This document shows, in pieces, positions 44,691 to 58,827 of a DNA stretch of 64,000 bases (position 1 is the stretch's first letter; every line of letters starts with the position of its first letter). Under the pieces are notes generated by a model. It worked only from the letters and a program-made list of their open reading frames with translations. It did no database searches and had not been told where the DNA came from. Both the position numbers and the translations under genes were made by a program. Source of the stretch: Acanthornis magna (Eukaryota; Chordata; Aves; Passeriformes; Acanthizidae); assembly GCA_036785705.1 (NCBI GenBank), contig JAWUZG010000135.1:4030001-4094000 (forward strand), given 5' to 3'.

Positions 44691-47600
44691 GGGCTGAGGT
44701 GCTGTGGAGCTTCTGAGAAACGCTGTGTGCTGCCAGGAAGTGCTGTGTTCTAAGGTGCTCCTGCTTTTTTTGCTTGTTGAACAGACTTTGAAATTTGTTT
44801 TTGCCTGGATGGCATCACATTGGTGTTGTCCCGTGTTCAGGGAAAGCTGCTGATGAGAAGTGGGGCCATACTGAAGGCTTGTTGTGACTAAAGGCCATGC
44901 CTTGGGGCCCTGTAAGCAGGGGTGCCAAAGGAGGCCCTGGCAGCTGTGCTGGGCCGCAGCAGCGGTGAGCAGCAAAGTCCCTGTGCGTGGGGCCTCTGCC
45001 AGCCGGCAGCTGTCCCGTTTGCTGCACTCGGGGGATCCGCAAATGAGCACGGCTCCTGGGCCCCCGATCCTGCTGCTCCCGGAGGCCTCAGGCTTTGGCC
45101 GCTGAGAAGATGGCAAGGCACGTGAAAGGAGTATTTCAGTAGCTTGGAGGGGAATTTTGCCTCGTAGAGCCTCTTTGTGTGCTTGTGGGAGTGCAGGTGT
45201 GCATGCGCTCTCTGCAATGTGGGAGAGGGGCTGCTCTGGTGGATTCAGAAGTGCTTTAGGTTTGTCCCTAAGTTAGGTCTCGAAGTTCCTGCAGTGCTAT
45301 GGTAAGGGCTGTGTGGATCCTTTGCTGAGGTCTTGGGTTCCAGCTCAGTTCTAAGTGAAGCGTTGTGTAGTTGAAGTCCAGTTCAGTTGAAATGCCCTGA
45401 ACTGCTGTTCCTGCCCTAAGTTGTTGATTTGAATTTGAGTTATCAAGTGAAATGTTGCTCAAGCTGAAGTGCTCTTAAGGGAAGTGCTCTTGAGCCTTTG
45501 GGCCATGTTCTTCTTATCCTGACCCTTTCTCTTCTTTAGAGACACAGCCTCACACACACGGACAGACAGACATAGATAATTTGGGTTTGATTTCATTTTG
45601 GATTGATTGACTCTGGATTTTTGTTTGTTGCTTTTCCTCGCTGTGCTTTGAGCATGGTATAAGTAGTAGAGTGAAGCTTGGCAAGGAAGCTTGTCCTGCT
45701 GTGGCTTTGCTATGAAATCTTTCTTTCCTAATAGCTTTCCCGTGATTCTCTTGAGTGATGTGCAAGTGCCTGTGCCATCACATCTCTTTAGCAGCGTGGA
45801 GCCGCCTGGGATGTCAGCACCGAGGTGCTGTGAGTGATTGCTTGTGACACCAGGGCTTCTGGGCAGCGTGTGGAGTCCTGGCGTGTGCCTATGGCTGTCC
45901 TGGGACAGCCTGTGAGCTCAGTGCTCTTTTGAAAGCTGGATAGCTCTGGCGTGTCCCCAGGGAGTTCCTGTGCCAAGATGTGACCTGCTGGCTCTTTGGC
46001 AGCCTGGAGATGGCTGGAGTGTGCCCAGGGGGCAAGTGTGAGTGTCAGGGACTTGCCAGCTCTTGAGGAGGATGGAGAGTGCAGAGATGTCCCCATGGAG
46101 CCCCTGTGAGTGCCTGTGAGCTCAGAAGTCTATGGAGGCTTAAGGCAGCTGTGATGAAATGGGATGTCAGCAGGGGGGCATGTAATGAAATTTGATCTCC
46201 CAGCTTGTGGTGGTGCATTCCTCTCTCCTCCCCTTTTTGAGCCCCAGCATGATCTGAGAAATGCTCCTTAGGCATCGGCCTTGAGGAACTGCAGCTTGGC
46301 TGAGCAGCTCTTGAGCTTATGAGAAACACTGTGTGCTCCCAGGAAGTGCTGCTGTCTAACGTGGTCCTGTTTTGTTTTTTTTTTATCGTAACAGCCTTGG
46401 AAAAAAACAGCCTTGTTTTTGCCTGAATGGTAAACATTGCGTGCCAGTGTGCGTGTCCTCTCCGGAATGTGGCAGAGGGGCTGCTCTCCTGGATTCTGAA
46501 GTAGTTTAGAAGTGCAAGGAAGTTCTGCCTGTAAGTAAAATTACTATTGAGAGATGGTAAATCCTGTGGGGGTCCTTTTCTGAGGTGTGGGGCTTGAGTT
46601 CATTTCTATGTGAAGTCTTATTAACTTGAAATATGGTTAGGATTAAATGCTGTTAAGTGTTGTTCCTCTGCTAGGTGGTTAATTTGAAGGTAGAAATTTA
46701 AATGTTGCTCAAATGGACGTACTGTTAAGTGAAGTGCTCTTGAGCCTTTCAAGCGTGTTCTTGTAATCCCGACACTTTCTCTCCTTTGGAGACACTCGCA
46801 CACGTACACAGACACAGACAGACAGACATAGGTAATTTTGGTTTAATTTCATTTTGGATTGATTGGATTTATTTTGTTTCATTTCCTCGCTGTGCCTTAA
46901 GCATGGTGTAGGTAGTAGAGTGGAGCTTGGCAAGGAAGCTTGTCCTGCTGTGGCTTTGCTATGAAATCTTTCTTTCCCGATAGCTTTCCTATGATTCTTG
47001 GAGTGATGTGCAAGTGCCTGTGCCATCACATCTCTTTAGCAGCGTGGAGCCACCTGGGATGTCAGCACCGAGGTGCTGGGAGTGAGTGCCTGTGACACCA
47101 GGGCTTCTGGGCAGCGTGTGGAGTCCTGGCATGTGCCTATGGCTGTCCTGGGACAGCCTGTGAGCTCAGTGTTCTTTTGAAAGCTGGATAGCTCTGGCGT
47201 GTCCCCAGGGAGTTCCTGTGCCAAGATGTGACCTGCTGGCTCTTTGGCAGCCTGGAGATGGCTGGAGTGTGCCCAGGGGGCAAGTGTGAGTGTCAGGGAC
47301 TTGCCCGCTCTTGAGGAGGATGGAGGGTGCAGGGATGTCCCCATGGAGGCCCTGTGAGTGCCCGTGAGGTGGCGGCACCTTAGCAGCGTGAGACTCGTGG
47401 GCTGTCAGCCCTGAGAGCCTGTTGAAGGCCGTGATGTGCGTGCAGAGAGGTTTGTCAAATGGGAGAGTCGTGGCATGTCCCTATGGAGCCGCTGGGGTTG
47501 TGTGTGCCCTCAGTGTTCTTGAGGAGCCTCGAGAGCCCTGGGATGGCCCCGTGGAAGCGCAGGGAGTGCCTGTGACATAGCAGCGGTGCCTGATGAGATC

Positions 47601-49402
47601 CAAGGGCCCTGGGATGTCAGCTTGGAATGGCTGTGAGTGCCTGAGAGCACACGTCTGTCTCTCATGGCCGGAGAGCTGTGGCAGGTGCCCATGGTAGGTG
47701 TGTGAGTGCAGGTGAGCTCAGGGCTCTGCAGAAGGCTGTAGGCCTGTGGGCTGTGAGGCTGGAAGGCCTGGGAGTGCTTTGGAGCTGAGTGCTCTGTAGC
47801 AGTCGGGAGCCGCCTGGGAGGTTGTAGCAGGATGCTTTGGGCCGGCTGCTTTGCCTTGGAACGTGGTGCAGGCACTTGGAGCATGTGCTATTTGCAAATG
47901 TCTCCAGGTGTCTTTCAGAGGGCCAGCGTGTGTTGTTTTGGCCTTGAATTCTGCTGAAAGTCCTTCTGGCAAGGAAGCCTGCATGAAGGTGCTGCTAGTG
48001 AGGCAAAGATTTGGCAGCTGAGCAGCTGCTGGGAGTTGCAGGCGTCTGCCTGACAGTCAGTCCCTTGAGAGTGTCAATGTGCAGTCAGTCCCCTTTCCTA
48101 GGGGAGGTTTTTCTAGTGTGTTCCTCCTTGGAGTGTGTGTGGGCTCCTGCTGGGGAAGTGGACAGCAAGCAAGGGCACTGTTGGTGGTGAAGGGAGAGAG
48201 AGCTGCCCAGGAGTGTTGGTGTGGTGAGTTACATGGAGCTCTACTTGGGAATTGGGTTTTTTTGCTTGCTGTAAGATATGACTGCTTTCCTATTGTTTTC
48301 ATAGAATGCACTCCATTGTACTCTGTGTAGGCTCCCAGGAGTAGGTTTAGCTTTTCTATGGAGTGGTCAGTAATTGGGATTGAGTTGTCTGTGTCGAATC
48401 ATTTGTGTTAGGGAAGAGCTGCTTTTCTAGGAATAGATCAGATGGGCCATTTGTAAGTGCTGCGGGACAGAGTTACCTAAAGCACTGGCTTTAAGTGTGA
48501 GGCTGGGATTGGATGCAGCCGCCGCCAAGGCTCCTGTGTCTGAGAAGGAGTTGAGAAAGCCAAGGGCTGCTCTCTGGCCCTCGTGACTCAGTGGCCAGGC
48601 TGCTCTGGGAGCCTTTGTGTGAATCTGCCAGCACAGCAGCGACAGATGTCCCCGAGGAGCTTGTGTGAGTGCAGGTGAGATCAGAGCTCTTGAGCAGCCT
48701 GGAGAGCCTGGGGATGTGGCCACGGAGCCGCCAGGATATCTGGTGACCTCGGGGTTCCTATGAGCAGAGGGAGCACTAAGATGTGCCCATGGCACCTGTG
48801 TAAGTGCCTGTGGCTAAAGGGCTCTTTTGCAGCCTGGAGAGCCTTGGCATGTGGCCATGAAGCCACAGTGCGTGTCTGTGACATCAGAGCGCTTTGGCAG
48901 CATGGAAAGGCCTGGAATGGCTGCAGGGGCCAGAGGTGAGTGCCTGTGACATCAGAGCTGTCCAGCAGCAGCAGGGAGACGGAGGGAATGTCACAGGCCA
49001 TGCCCTGTGAGTTGCTGTGACAGCATGGCTCCTTAGCAGCGTGCAGATTGCCGGGATGTTACCCTTGAGGCCCTGGCATTGCCCTGGTCGTGTGTGTTGT
49101 TTAGGAAGATAGAGAGAGCCGTGGCATGTCCCCCTGGAAGGCCAGGGAGTGGCAGTTGCAAAAGAGCTCCTTAGCACTTAGAGACACGTGGGATGTCCCC
49201 ATGGAGGCACTGTGAGAGCCCGTGACCTCAGAGGTCTTTGGAAGCTGAGAGAGCCCCGGGATGCCATGGGATGTGAGCATGGGGAGCCTGTGGGCAGGTG
49301 TGATGTCCCTGCTTGTGCTGGTGCATCCCCCCCTGCCCTTTTTTCAGGCTGCAGCATGATATGAGAAATGCTGCTGAGGCCTTGGCCTTGACGAATGCAG
49401 CG
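44691..49402 (+). repeat. Array unit 9 (4712 bp)
   Basis: Resembles unit 8 in markers, and shares 'gaggtgtggggc' (about 46587) only with unit 10. It carries a private 'gcagctgctggg' (about 48024) that breaks the perfect inverted repeat of module C. It has 'gtgacatcag' near its end. Confidence 0.95.
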
Positions 49403-52400
49403 GGGCTGAGGTGCTGTGGAGCTTCTGAGAAACGCTGTGTGCTGCCAGGAAGTGCTGTGTTCTAAGGTGCTCCTGCTTTTTTTGCTTGTTGAACAGACTT
49501 TGAAATTTGTTTTTGCCTGGATGGCATCACATTGGTGTTGTCCCGTGTTCAGGGAAAGCTGCTGATGAGAAGTGGGGCCATACTGAAGGCTTGTTGTGAC
49601 TAAAGGCCATGCCTTGGGGCCCTGTAAGCAGGGGTGCCAAAGGAGGCCCTGGCAGCTGTGCTGGGCCGCAGCAGCGGTGAGCAGCAAAGTCCCTGTGCGT
49701 GGGGCCTCTGCCAGCCGGCAGCTGTCCCGTTTGCTGCACTCGGGGGATCCGCAAATGAGCACGGCTCCTGGGCCCCCGATCCTGCTGCTCCCGGAGGCCT
49801 CAGGCTTTGGCCGCTGAGAAGATGGCAAGGCACGTGAAAGGAGTATTTCAGTAGCTTGGAGGGGAATTTTGCCTCGTAGAGCCTCTTTGTGTGCTTGTGG
49901 CAGTGCAGGTGTGCATGCGCTCTCTGCAATGTGGGAGAGGGGCTGCTCTGGTGGATTCAGAAGTGCTTTAGGTTTGTCCCTAAGTTAGGTCTCGAAGTTC
50001 CTGCAGTGCTATGGTAAGGGCTGTGTGGATCCTTTGCTGAGGTCTTGGGTTCCAGCTCAGTTCTAAGTGAAGCGTTGTGTAGTTGAAGTCCAGTTCAGTT
50101 GAAATGCCCTGAACTGCTGTTCCTGCCCTAAGTTGTTGATTTGAATTTGAGTTATCAAGTGAAATGTTGCTCAAGCTGAAGTGCTCTTAAGGGAAGTGCT
50201 CTTGAGCCTTTGGGCCATGTTCTTCTTATCCTGACCCTTTCTCTTCTTTAGAGACACAGCCTCACACACACGGACAGACAGACATAGATAATTTGGGTTT
50301 GATTTCATTTTGGATTGATTGACTCTGGATTTTTGTTTGTTGCTTTTCCTCGCTGTGCTTTGAGCATGGTATAAGTAGTAGAGTGAAGCTTGGCAAGGAA
50401 GCTTGTCCTGCTGTGGCTTTGCTATGAAATCTTTCTTTCCTAATAGCTTTCCCGTGATTCTCTTGAGTGATGTGCAAGTGCCTGTGCCATCACATCTCTT
50501 TAGCAGCGTGGAGCCGCCTGGGATGTCAGCACCGAGGTGCTGTGAGTGATTGCTTGTGACACCAGGGCTTCTGGGCAGCGTGTGGAGTCCTGGCGTGTGC
50601 CTATGGCTGTCCTGGGACAGCCTGTGAGCTCAGTGCTCTTTTGAAAGCTGGATAGCTCTGGCGTGTCCCCAGGGAGTTCCTGTGCCAAGATGGGACCTGC
50701 TGGCTCTTTGGCAGCCTGGAGATGGCTGGAGTGTGCCCAGGGGGCAAGTGTGAGTGTCAGGGACTTGCCAGCTCTTGAGGAGGATGGAGAGTGCAGAGAT
50801 GTCCCCATGGAGCCCCTGTGAGTGCCTGTGAGCTCAGAAGTCTATGGAGGCTTAAGGCAGCTGTGATGAAATGGGATGTCAGCAGGGGGGCATGTAATGA
50901 AATTTGATCTCCCAGCTTGTGGTGGTGCATTCCTCTCTCCTCCCCTTTTTGAGCCCCAGCATGATCTGAGAAATGCTCCTTAGGCATCGGCCTTGAGGAA
51001 CTGCAGCTTGGCTGAGCAGCTCTTGAGCTTATGAGAAACACTGTGTGCTCCCAGGAAGTGCTGCTGTCTAACGTGGTCCTGTTTTGTTTTTTTTTTTATC
51101 GTAACAGCCTTGGAAAAAAACAGCCTTGTTTTTGCCTGAATGGTAAACATTGCGTGCCAGTGTGCGTGTCCTCTCCGGAATGTGGCAGAGGGGCTGCTCT
51201 CCTGGATTCTGAAGTAGTTTAGAAGTGCAAGGAAGTTCTGCCTGTAAGTAAAATTACTATTGAGAGATGGTAAATCCTGTGGGGGTCCTTTTCTGAGGTG
51301 TGGGGCTTGAGTTCATTTCTATGTGAAGTCTTATTAACTTGAAATATGGTTAGGATTAAATGCTGTTAAGTGTTGTTCCTCTGCTAGGTGGTTAATTTGA
51401 AGGTAGAAATTTAAATGTTGCTCAAATGGACGTACTGTTAAGTGAAGTGCTCTTGAGCCTTTCAAGCGTGTTCTTGTAATCCCGACACTTTCTCTCCTTT
51501 GGAGACACTCGCACACGTACACAGACACAGACAGACAGACATAGGTAATTTTGGTTTAATTTCATTTTGGATTGATTGGATTTATTTTGTTTCATTTCCT
51601 CGCTGTGCCTTAAGCATGGTGTAGGTAGTAGAGTGGAGCTTGGCAAGGAAGCTTGTCCTGCTGTGGCTTTGCTATGAAATCTTTCTTTCCCGATAGCTTT
51701 CCTATGATTCTTGGAGTGATGTGCAAGTGCCTGTGCCATCACATCTCTTTAGCAGCGTGGAGCCACCTGGGATGTCAGCACCGAGGTGCTGGGAGTGAGT
51801 GCCTGTGACACCAGGGCTTCTGGGCAGCGTGTGGAGTCCTGGCATGTGCCTATGGCTGTCCTGGGACAGCCTGTGAGCTCAGTGTTCTTTTGAAAGCTGG
51901 ATAGCTCTGGCGTGTCCCCAGGGAGTTCCTGTGCCAAGATGTGACCTGCTGGCTCTTTGGCAGCCTGGAGATGGCTGGAGTGTGCCCAGGGGGCAAGTGT
52001 GAGTGTCAGGGACTTGCCCGCTCTTGAGGAGGATGGAGGGTGCAGGGATGTCCCCATGGAGGCCCTGTGAGTGCCCGTGAGGTGGCGGCACCTTAGCAGC
52101 GTGAGACTCGTGGGCTGTCAGCCCTGAGAGCCTGTTGAAGGCCGTGATGTGCGTGCAGAGAGGTTTGTCAAATGGGAGAGTCGTGGCATGTCCCTATGGA
52201 GCCGCTGGGGTTGTGTGTGCCCTCAGTGTTCTTGAGGAGCCTCGAGAGCCCTGGGATGGCCCCGTGGAAGCGCAGGGAGTGCCTGTGACATAGCAGCGGT
52301 GCCTGATGAGATCCAAGGGCCCTGGGATGTCAGCTTGGAATGGCTGTGAGTGCCTGAGAGCACACGTCTGTCTCTCATGGCCGGAGAGCTGTGGCAGGTG

Positions 52401-54115
52401 CCCATGGTAGGTGTGTGAGTGCAGGTGAGCTCAGGGCTCTGCAGAAGGCTGTAGGCCTGTGGGCTGTGAGGCTGGAAGGCCTGGGAGTGCTTTGGAGCTG
52501 AGTGCTCTGTAGCAGTCGGGAGCCGCCTGGGAGGTTGTAGCAGGATGCTTTGGGCCGGCTGCTTTGCCTTGGAACGTGGTGCAGGCACTTGGAGCATGTG
52601 CTATTTGCAAATGTCTCCAGGTGTCTTTCAGAGGGCCAGCGTGTGTTGTTTTGGCCTTGAATTCTGCTGAAAGTCCTTCTGGCAAGGAAGCCTGCATGAA
52701 GGTGCTGCTAGTGAGGCAAAGATTTGGCAGCTGAGCAGCTGCCGGGAGTTGCAGGCGTCTGCCTGACAGTCAGTCCCTTGAGAGTGTCAATGTGCAGTCA
52801 GTCCCCTTTCCTAGGGGAGGTTTTTCTAGTGTGTTCCTCCTTGGAGTGTGTGTGGGCTCCTGCTGGGGAAGTGGACAGCAAGCAAGGGCACTGTTGGTGG
52901 TGAAGGGAGAGAGAGCTGCCCAGGAGTGTTGGTGTGGTGAGTTACATGGAGCTCTACTTGGGAATTGGGTTTTTTTGCTTGCTGTAAGATATGACTGCTT
53001 TCCTATTGTTTTCATAGAATGCACTCCATTGTACTCTGTGTAGGCTCCCAGGAGTAGGTTTAGCTTTTCTATGGAGTGGTCAGTAATTGGGATTGAGTTG
53101 TCTGTGTCGAATCATTTGTGTTAGGGAAGAGCTGCTTTTCTAGGAATAGATCAGATGGGCCATTTGTAAGTGCTGCGGGACAGAGTTACCTAAAGCACTG
53201 GCTTTAAGTGTGAGGCTGGGATTGGATGCAGCCGCCGCCAAGGCTCCTGTGTCTGAGAAGGAGTTGAGAAAGCCAAGGGCTGCTCTCTGGCCCTCGTGAC
53301 TCAGTGGCCAGGCTGCTCTGGGAGCCTTTGTGTGAATCTGCCAGCACAGCAGCGACAGATGTCCCCGAGGAGCTTGTGTGAGTGCAGGTGAGATCAGAGC
53401 TCTTGAGCAGCCTGGAGAGCCTGGGGATGTGGCCACGGAGCCGCCAGGATATCTGGTGACCTCGGGGTTCCTATGAGCAGAGGGAGCACTAAGATGTGCC
53501 CATGGCACCTGTGTAAGTGCCTGTGGCTAAAGGGCTCTTTTGCAGCCTGGAGAGCCTTGGCATGTGGCCATGAAGCCACAGTGCGTGTCTGTGACATCAG
53601 AGCGCTTTGGCAGCATGGAAAGGCCTGGAATGGCTGCAGGGGCCAGAGGTGAGTGCCTGTGACATCAGAGCTGTCCAGCAGCAGCAGGGAGACGGAGGGA
53701 ATGTCACAGGCCATGCCCTGTGAGTTGCTGTGACAGCATGGCTCCTTAGCAGCGTGCAGATTGCCGGGATGTTACCCTTGAGGCCCTGGCATTGCCCTGG
53801 TCGTGTGTGTTGTTTAGGAAGATAGAGAGAGCCGTGGCATGTCCCCCTGGAAGGCCAGGGAGTGGCAGTTGCAAAAGAGCTCCTTAGCACTTAGAGACAC
53901 GTGGGATGTCCCCATGGAGGCACTGTGAGAGCCCGTGACCTCAGAGGTCTTTGGAAGCTGAGAGAGCCCCGGGATGCCATGGGATGTGAGCATGGGGAGC
54001 CTGTGGGCAGGTGTGATGTCCCTGCTTGTGCTGGTGCATCCCCCCCTGCCCTTTTTTCAGGCTGCAGCATGATATGAGAAATGCTGCTGAGGCCTTGGCC
54101 TTGACGAATGCAGCG
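49403..54115 (+). repeat. Array unit 10 (4713 bp)
   Basis: Combines 'ttgtggcagtgc' of unit 8 (here about 49898) with 'gaggtgtggggc' of unit 9 (about 51297). It has 'agcccctg' together with the 11-T run, a pairing found in no other unit, so an exchange between these two sites is likely. Confidence 0.95.
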
Positions 54116-57100
54116 GGGCTGAGGTGCTGTGGAGCTTCTGAGAAACGCTGTGTGCTGCCAGGAAGTGCTGTGTTCTAAGGTGCTCCTGCTTTTTTTGCTT
54201 GTTGAACAGACTTTGAAATTTGTTTTTGCCTGGATGGCATCACATTGGTGTTGTCCCGTGTTCAGGGAAAGCTGCTGATGAGAAGTGGGGCCATACTGAA
54301 GGCTTGTTGTGACTAAAGGCCATGCCTTGGGGCCCTGTAAGCAGGGGTGCCAAAGGAGGCCCTGGCAGCTGTGCTGGGCCGCAGCAGCGGTGAGCAGCAA
54401 AGTCCCTGTGCGTGGGGCCTCTGCCAGCCGGCAGCTGTCCCGTTTGCTGCACTCGGGGGATCCGCAAATGAGCACGGCTCCTGGGCCCCCGATCCTGCTG
54501 CTCCCGGAGGCCTCAGGCTTTGGCCACTGAGAAGATGGCAAGGCACGTGAAAGGAGTATTTCAGTAGCTTGGAGGGGAATTTTGCCTCGTAGAGCCTCTT
54601 TGTGTGCTTGTGGGAGTGCAGGTGTGCATGCGCTCTCTGCAATGTGGGAGAGGGGCTGCTCTGGTGGATTCAGAAGTGCTTTAGGTTTGTCCCTAAGTTA
54701 GGTCTCGAAGTTCCTGCAGTGCTATGGTAAGGGCTGTGTGGATCCTTTGCTGAGGTCTTGGGTTCCAGCTCAGTTCTAAGTGAAGCGTTGTGTAGTTGAA
54801 GTCCAGTTCAGTTGAAATGCCCTGAACTGCTGTTCCTGCCCTAAGTTGTTGATTTGAATTTGAGTTATCAAGTGAAATGTTGCTCAAGCTGAAGTGCTCT
54901 TAAGGGAAGTGCTCTTGAGCCTTTGGGCCATGTTCTTCTTATCCTGACCCTTTCTCTTCTTTAGAGACACAGCCTCACACACACGGACAGACAGACATAG
55001 ATAATTTGGGTTTGATTTCATTTTGGATTGATTGACTCTGGATTTTTGTTTGTTGCTTTTCCTCGCTGTGCTTTGAGCATGGTATAAGTAGTAGAGTGAA
55101 GCTTGGCAAGGAAGCTTGTCCTGCTGTGGCTTTGCTATGAAATCTTTCTTTCCTAATAGCTTTCCCGTGATTCTCTTGAGTGATGTGCAAGTGCCTGTGC
55201 CATCACATCTCTTTAGCAGCGTGGAGCCGCCTGGGATGTCAGCACCGAGGTGCTGTGAGTGATTGCTTGTGACACCAGGGCTTCTGGGCAGCGTGTGGAG
55301 TCCTGGCATGTGCCTATGGCTGTCCTGGGACAGCCTGTGAGCTCAGTGTTCTTTTGAAAGCTGGATAGCTCTGGCGTGTCCCCAGGGAGTTCCTGTGCCA
55401 AGATGTGACCTGCTGGCTCTTTGGCAGCCTGGAGATGGCTGGAGTGTGCCCAGGGGGCAAGTGTGAGTGTCAGGGACTTGCCAGCTCTAGAGGAGGATGG
55501 AGAGTGCAGAGATGTCCCCATGGAGCCCCTGTGAGTGCCTGTGAGCTCAGAAGTCTATGGAGGCTTAAGACAGCTGTGATGAAATGGGATGTCAGCAGGG
55601 GGGCATGTAATGAAATTTGATCTCCCAGCTTGTGGTGGTGCATTCCTCTCTCCCCCCCTTTTTGAGCCCCAGCATGATCTGAGAAATGCTCCTTAGGCAT
55701 CGGCCTTGAGGAACTGCAGCTTGGCTGAGCAGCTCTTGAGCTTATGAGAAACACTGTGTGCTCCCAGGAAGTGCTGCTGTCTAACGTGGTCCTGTTTTGT
55801 TTTTTTTTTATCGTAACAGCCTTGGAAAAAAACAGCCTTGTTTTTGCCTGAATGGTAAACATTGCGTGCCAGTGTGCGTGTCCTCTCCGGAATGTGGCAG
55901 AGGGGCTGCTCTCCTGGATTCTGAAGTAGTTTAGAAGTGCAAGGAAGTTCTGCCTGTAAGTAAAATTACTATTGAGAGATGGTAAATCCTGTGGGGGTCC
56001 TTTTCTGAGGTGTTGGGCTTGAGTTCATTTCTATGTGAAGTCTTATTAACTTGAAATATGGTTAGGATTAAATGCTGTTAAGTGTTGTTCCTCTGCTAGG
56101 TGGTTAATTTGAAGGTAGAAATTTAAATGTTGCTCAAATGGACGTACTGTTAAGTGAAGTGCTCTTGAGCCTTTCAAGCGTGTTCTTGTAATCCCGACAC
56201 TTTCTCTCCTTTGGAGACACTCGCACACATACACAGACACAGACAGACAGACATAGGTAATTTTGGTTTAATTTCATTTTGGATTGATTGGATTTATTTT
56301 GTTTCATTTCCTCGCTGTGCCTTAAGCATGGTGTAGGTAGTAGAGTGGAGCTTGGCAAGGAAGCTTGTCCTGCTGTGGCTTTGCTATGAAATCTTTCTTT
56401 CCCGATAGCTTTCCTATGATTCTTGGAGTGATGTGCAAGTGCCTGTGCCATCACATCTCTTTAGCAGCGTGGAGCCACCTGGGATGTCAGCACCGAGGTG
56501 CTGGGAGTGAGTGCCTGTGACACCAGGGCTTCTGGACAGCGTGTGGAGTCCTGGCATGTGCCTATGGCTGTCCTGGGACAGCCTGTGAGCTCAGTGTTCT
56601 TTTGAAAGCTGGATAGCTCTGGCGTGTCCCCAGGGAGTTCCTGTGCCAAGATGTGACCTGCTGGCTCTTTGGCAGCCTGGAGATGGCTGGAGTGTGCCCA
56701 GGGGGCAAGTGTGAGTGTCAGGGACTTGCCCGCTCTTGAGGAGGATGGAGGGTGCAGGGATGTCCCCATGGAGGCCCTGTGAGTGCCCGTGAGGTGGCGG
56801 CACCTTAGCAGCGTGAGACTCGTGGGCTGTCAGCCCTGAGAGCCTGTTGAAGGCCGTGATGTGCGTGCAGAGAGGTTTGTCAAATGGGAGAGTCGTGGCA
56901 TGTCCCTATGGAGCCGCTGGGGTTGTGTGTGCCCTCAGTGTTCTTGAGGAGCCTCGAGAGCCCTGGGATGGCCCCGTGGAAGCGCAGGGAGTGCCTGTGA
57001 CATAGCAGCGGTGCCTGATGAGATCCAAGGGCCCTGGGATGTCAGCTTGGAATGGCTGTGAGTGCCTGAGAGCACACGTCTGTCTCTCATGGCCGGAGAG

Positions 57101-58827
57101 CTGTGGCAGGTGCCCATGGTAGGTGTGTGAGTGCAGGTGAGCTCAGGGCTCTGCAGAAGGCTGTAGGCCTGTGGGCTGTGAGGCTGGAAGGCCTGGGAGT
57201 GCTTTGGAGCTGAGTGCTCTGTAGCAGTCGGGAGCCGCCTGGGAGGTTGTAGCAGGATGCTTTGGGCCGGCTGCTTTGCCTTGGAACGTGGTGCAGGCAC
57301 TTGGAGCATGTGCTATTTGCAAATGTCTCCAGGTGTCTTTCAGAGGGCCAGCGTGTGTTGTTTTGGCCTTGAATTCTGCTGAAAGTCCTTCTGGCAAGGA
57401 AGCCTGCATGAAGGTGCTGCTAGTGAGGCAAAGATTTGGCAGCTGAGCAGCTGCCGGGAGTTGCAGGCGTCTGCCTGACAGTCAGTCCCTTGAGAGTGTC
57501 AATGTGCAGTCAGTCCCCTTTCCTAGGGGAGGTTTTTCTAGTGTGTTCCTCCTTGGAGTGTGTGTGGGCTCCTGCTGGGGAAGTGGACAGCAAGCAAGGG
57601 CACTGTTGGTGGTGAAGGGAGAGAGAGCTGCCCAGGAGTGTTGGTGTGGTGAGTTACATGGAGCTCTACTTGGGAATTGGGTTTTTTTGCTTGCTGTAAG
57701 ATATGACTGCTTTCCTATTGTTTTCATAGAATGCACTCCATTGTACTCTGTGTAGGCTCCCAGGAGTAGGTTTAGCTTTTCTATGGAGTGGTCAGTAATT
57801 GGGATTGAGTTGTCTGTGTCGAATCATTTGTGTTAGGGAAGAGCTGCTTTTCTAGGAATAGATCAGATGGGCCATTTGTAAGTGCTGCGGGACAGAGTTA
57901 CCTAAAGCACTGGCTTTAAGTGTGAGGCTGGGATTGGATGCAGCCGCCGCCAAGGCTCCTGTGTCTGAGAAGGAGTTGAGAAAGCCAAGGGCTGCTCTCT
58001 GGCCCTCGTGACTCAGTGGCCAGGCTGCTCTGGGAGCCTTTGTGTGAATCTGCCAGCACAGCAGCGACAGATGTCCCCGAGGAGCTTGTGTGAGTGCAGG
58101 TGAGATCAGAGCTCTTGAGCAGCCTGGAGAGCCTGGGGATGTGGCCACGGAGCCGCCAGGATATCTGGTGACCTCGGGGTTCCTATGAGCAGAGGGAGCA
58201 CTAAGATGTGCCCATGGCACCTGTGTAAGTGCCTGTGGCTAAAGGGCTCTTTTGCAGCCTGGAGAGCCTTGGCATGTGGCCATGAAGCCACAGTGCGTGT
58301 CTGTGACATCAGAGCGCTTTGGCAGCATGGAAAGGCCTGGAATGGCTGCAGGGGCCAGAGGTGAGTGCCTGTGGCATCAGAGCTGTCCAGCAGCAGCAGG
58401 GAGACGGAGGGAATGTCACAGGCCATGCCCTGTGAGTTGCTGTGACAGCATGGCTCCTTAGCAGCGTGCAGATTGCCGGGATGTTACCCTTGAGGCCCTG
58501 GCATTGCCCTGGTCGTGTGTGTTGTTTAGGAAGATAGAGAGAGCCGTGGCATGTCCCCCTGGAAGGCCAGGGAGTGGCAGTTGCAAAAGAGCTCCTTAGC
58601 ACTTAGAGACACGTGGGATGTCCCCATGGAGGCACTGTGAGAGCCCGTGACCTCAGAGGTCTTTGGAAGCTGAGAGAGCCCCGGGATGCCATGGGATGTG
58701 AGCATGGGGAGCCTGTGGGCAGGTGTGATGTCCCTGCTTGTGCTGGTGCATCCCCCCCTGCCCTTTTTTCAGGCTGCAGCATGATATGAGAAATGCTGCT
58801 GAGGCCTTGGCCTTGACGAATGCAGCG
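54116..58827 (+). repeat. Array unit 11 (4712 bp)
   Basis: Private changes are 'tttggccactgag' (about 54525), an enlarged C-run 'ctccccccccttt' (about 55652) and 'tctggacagcg' (about 56534). It shares 'cttaagacagctg' (about 55566) only with unit 12. Confidence 0.95.
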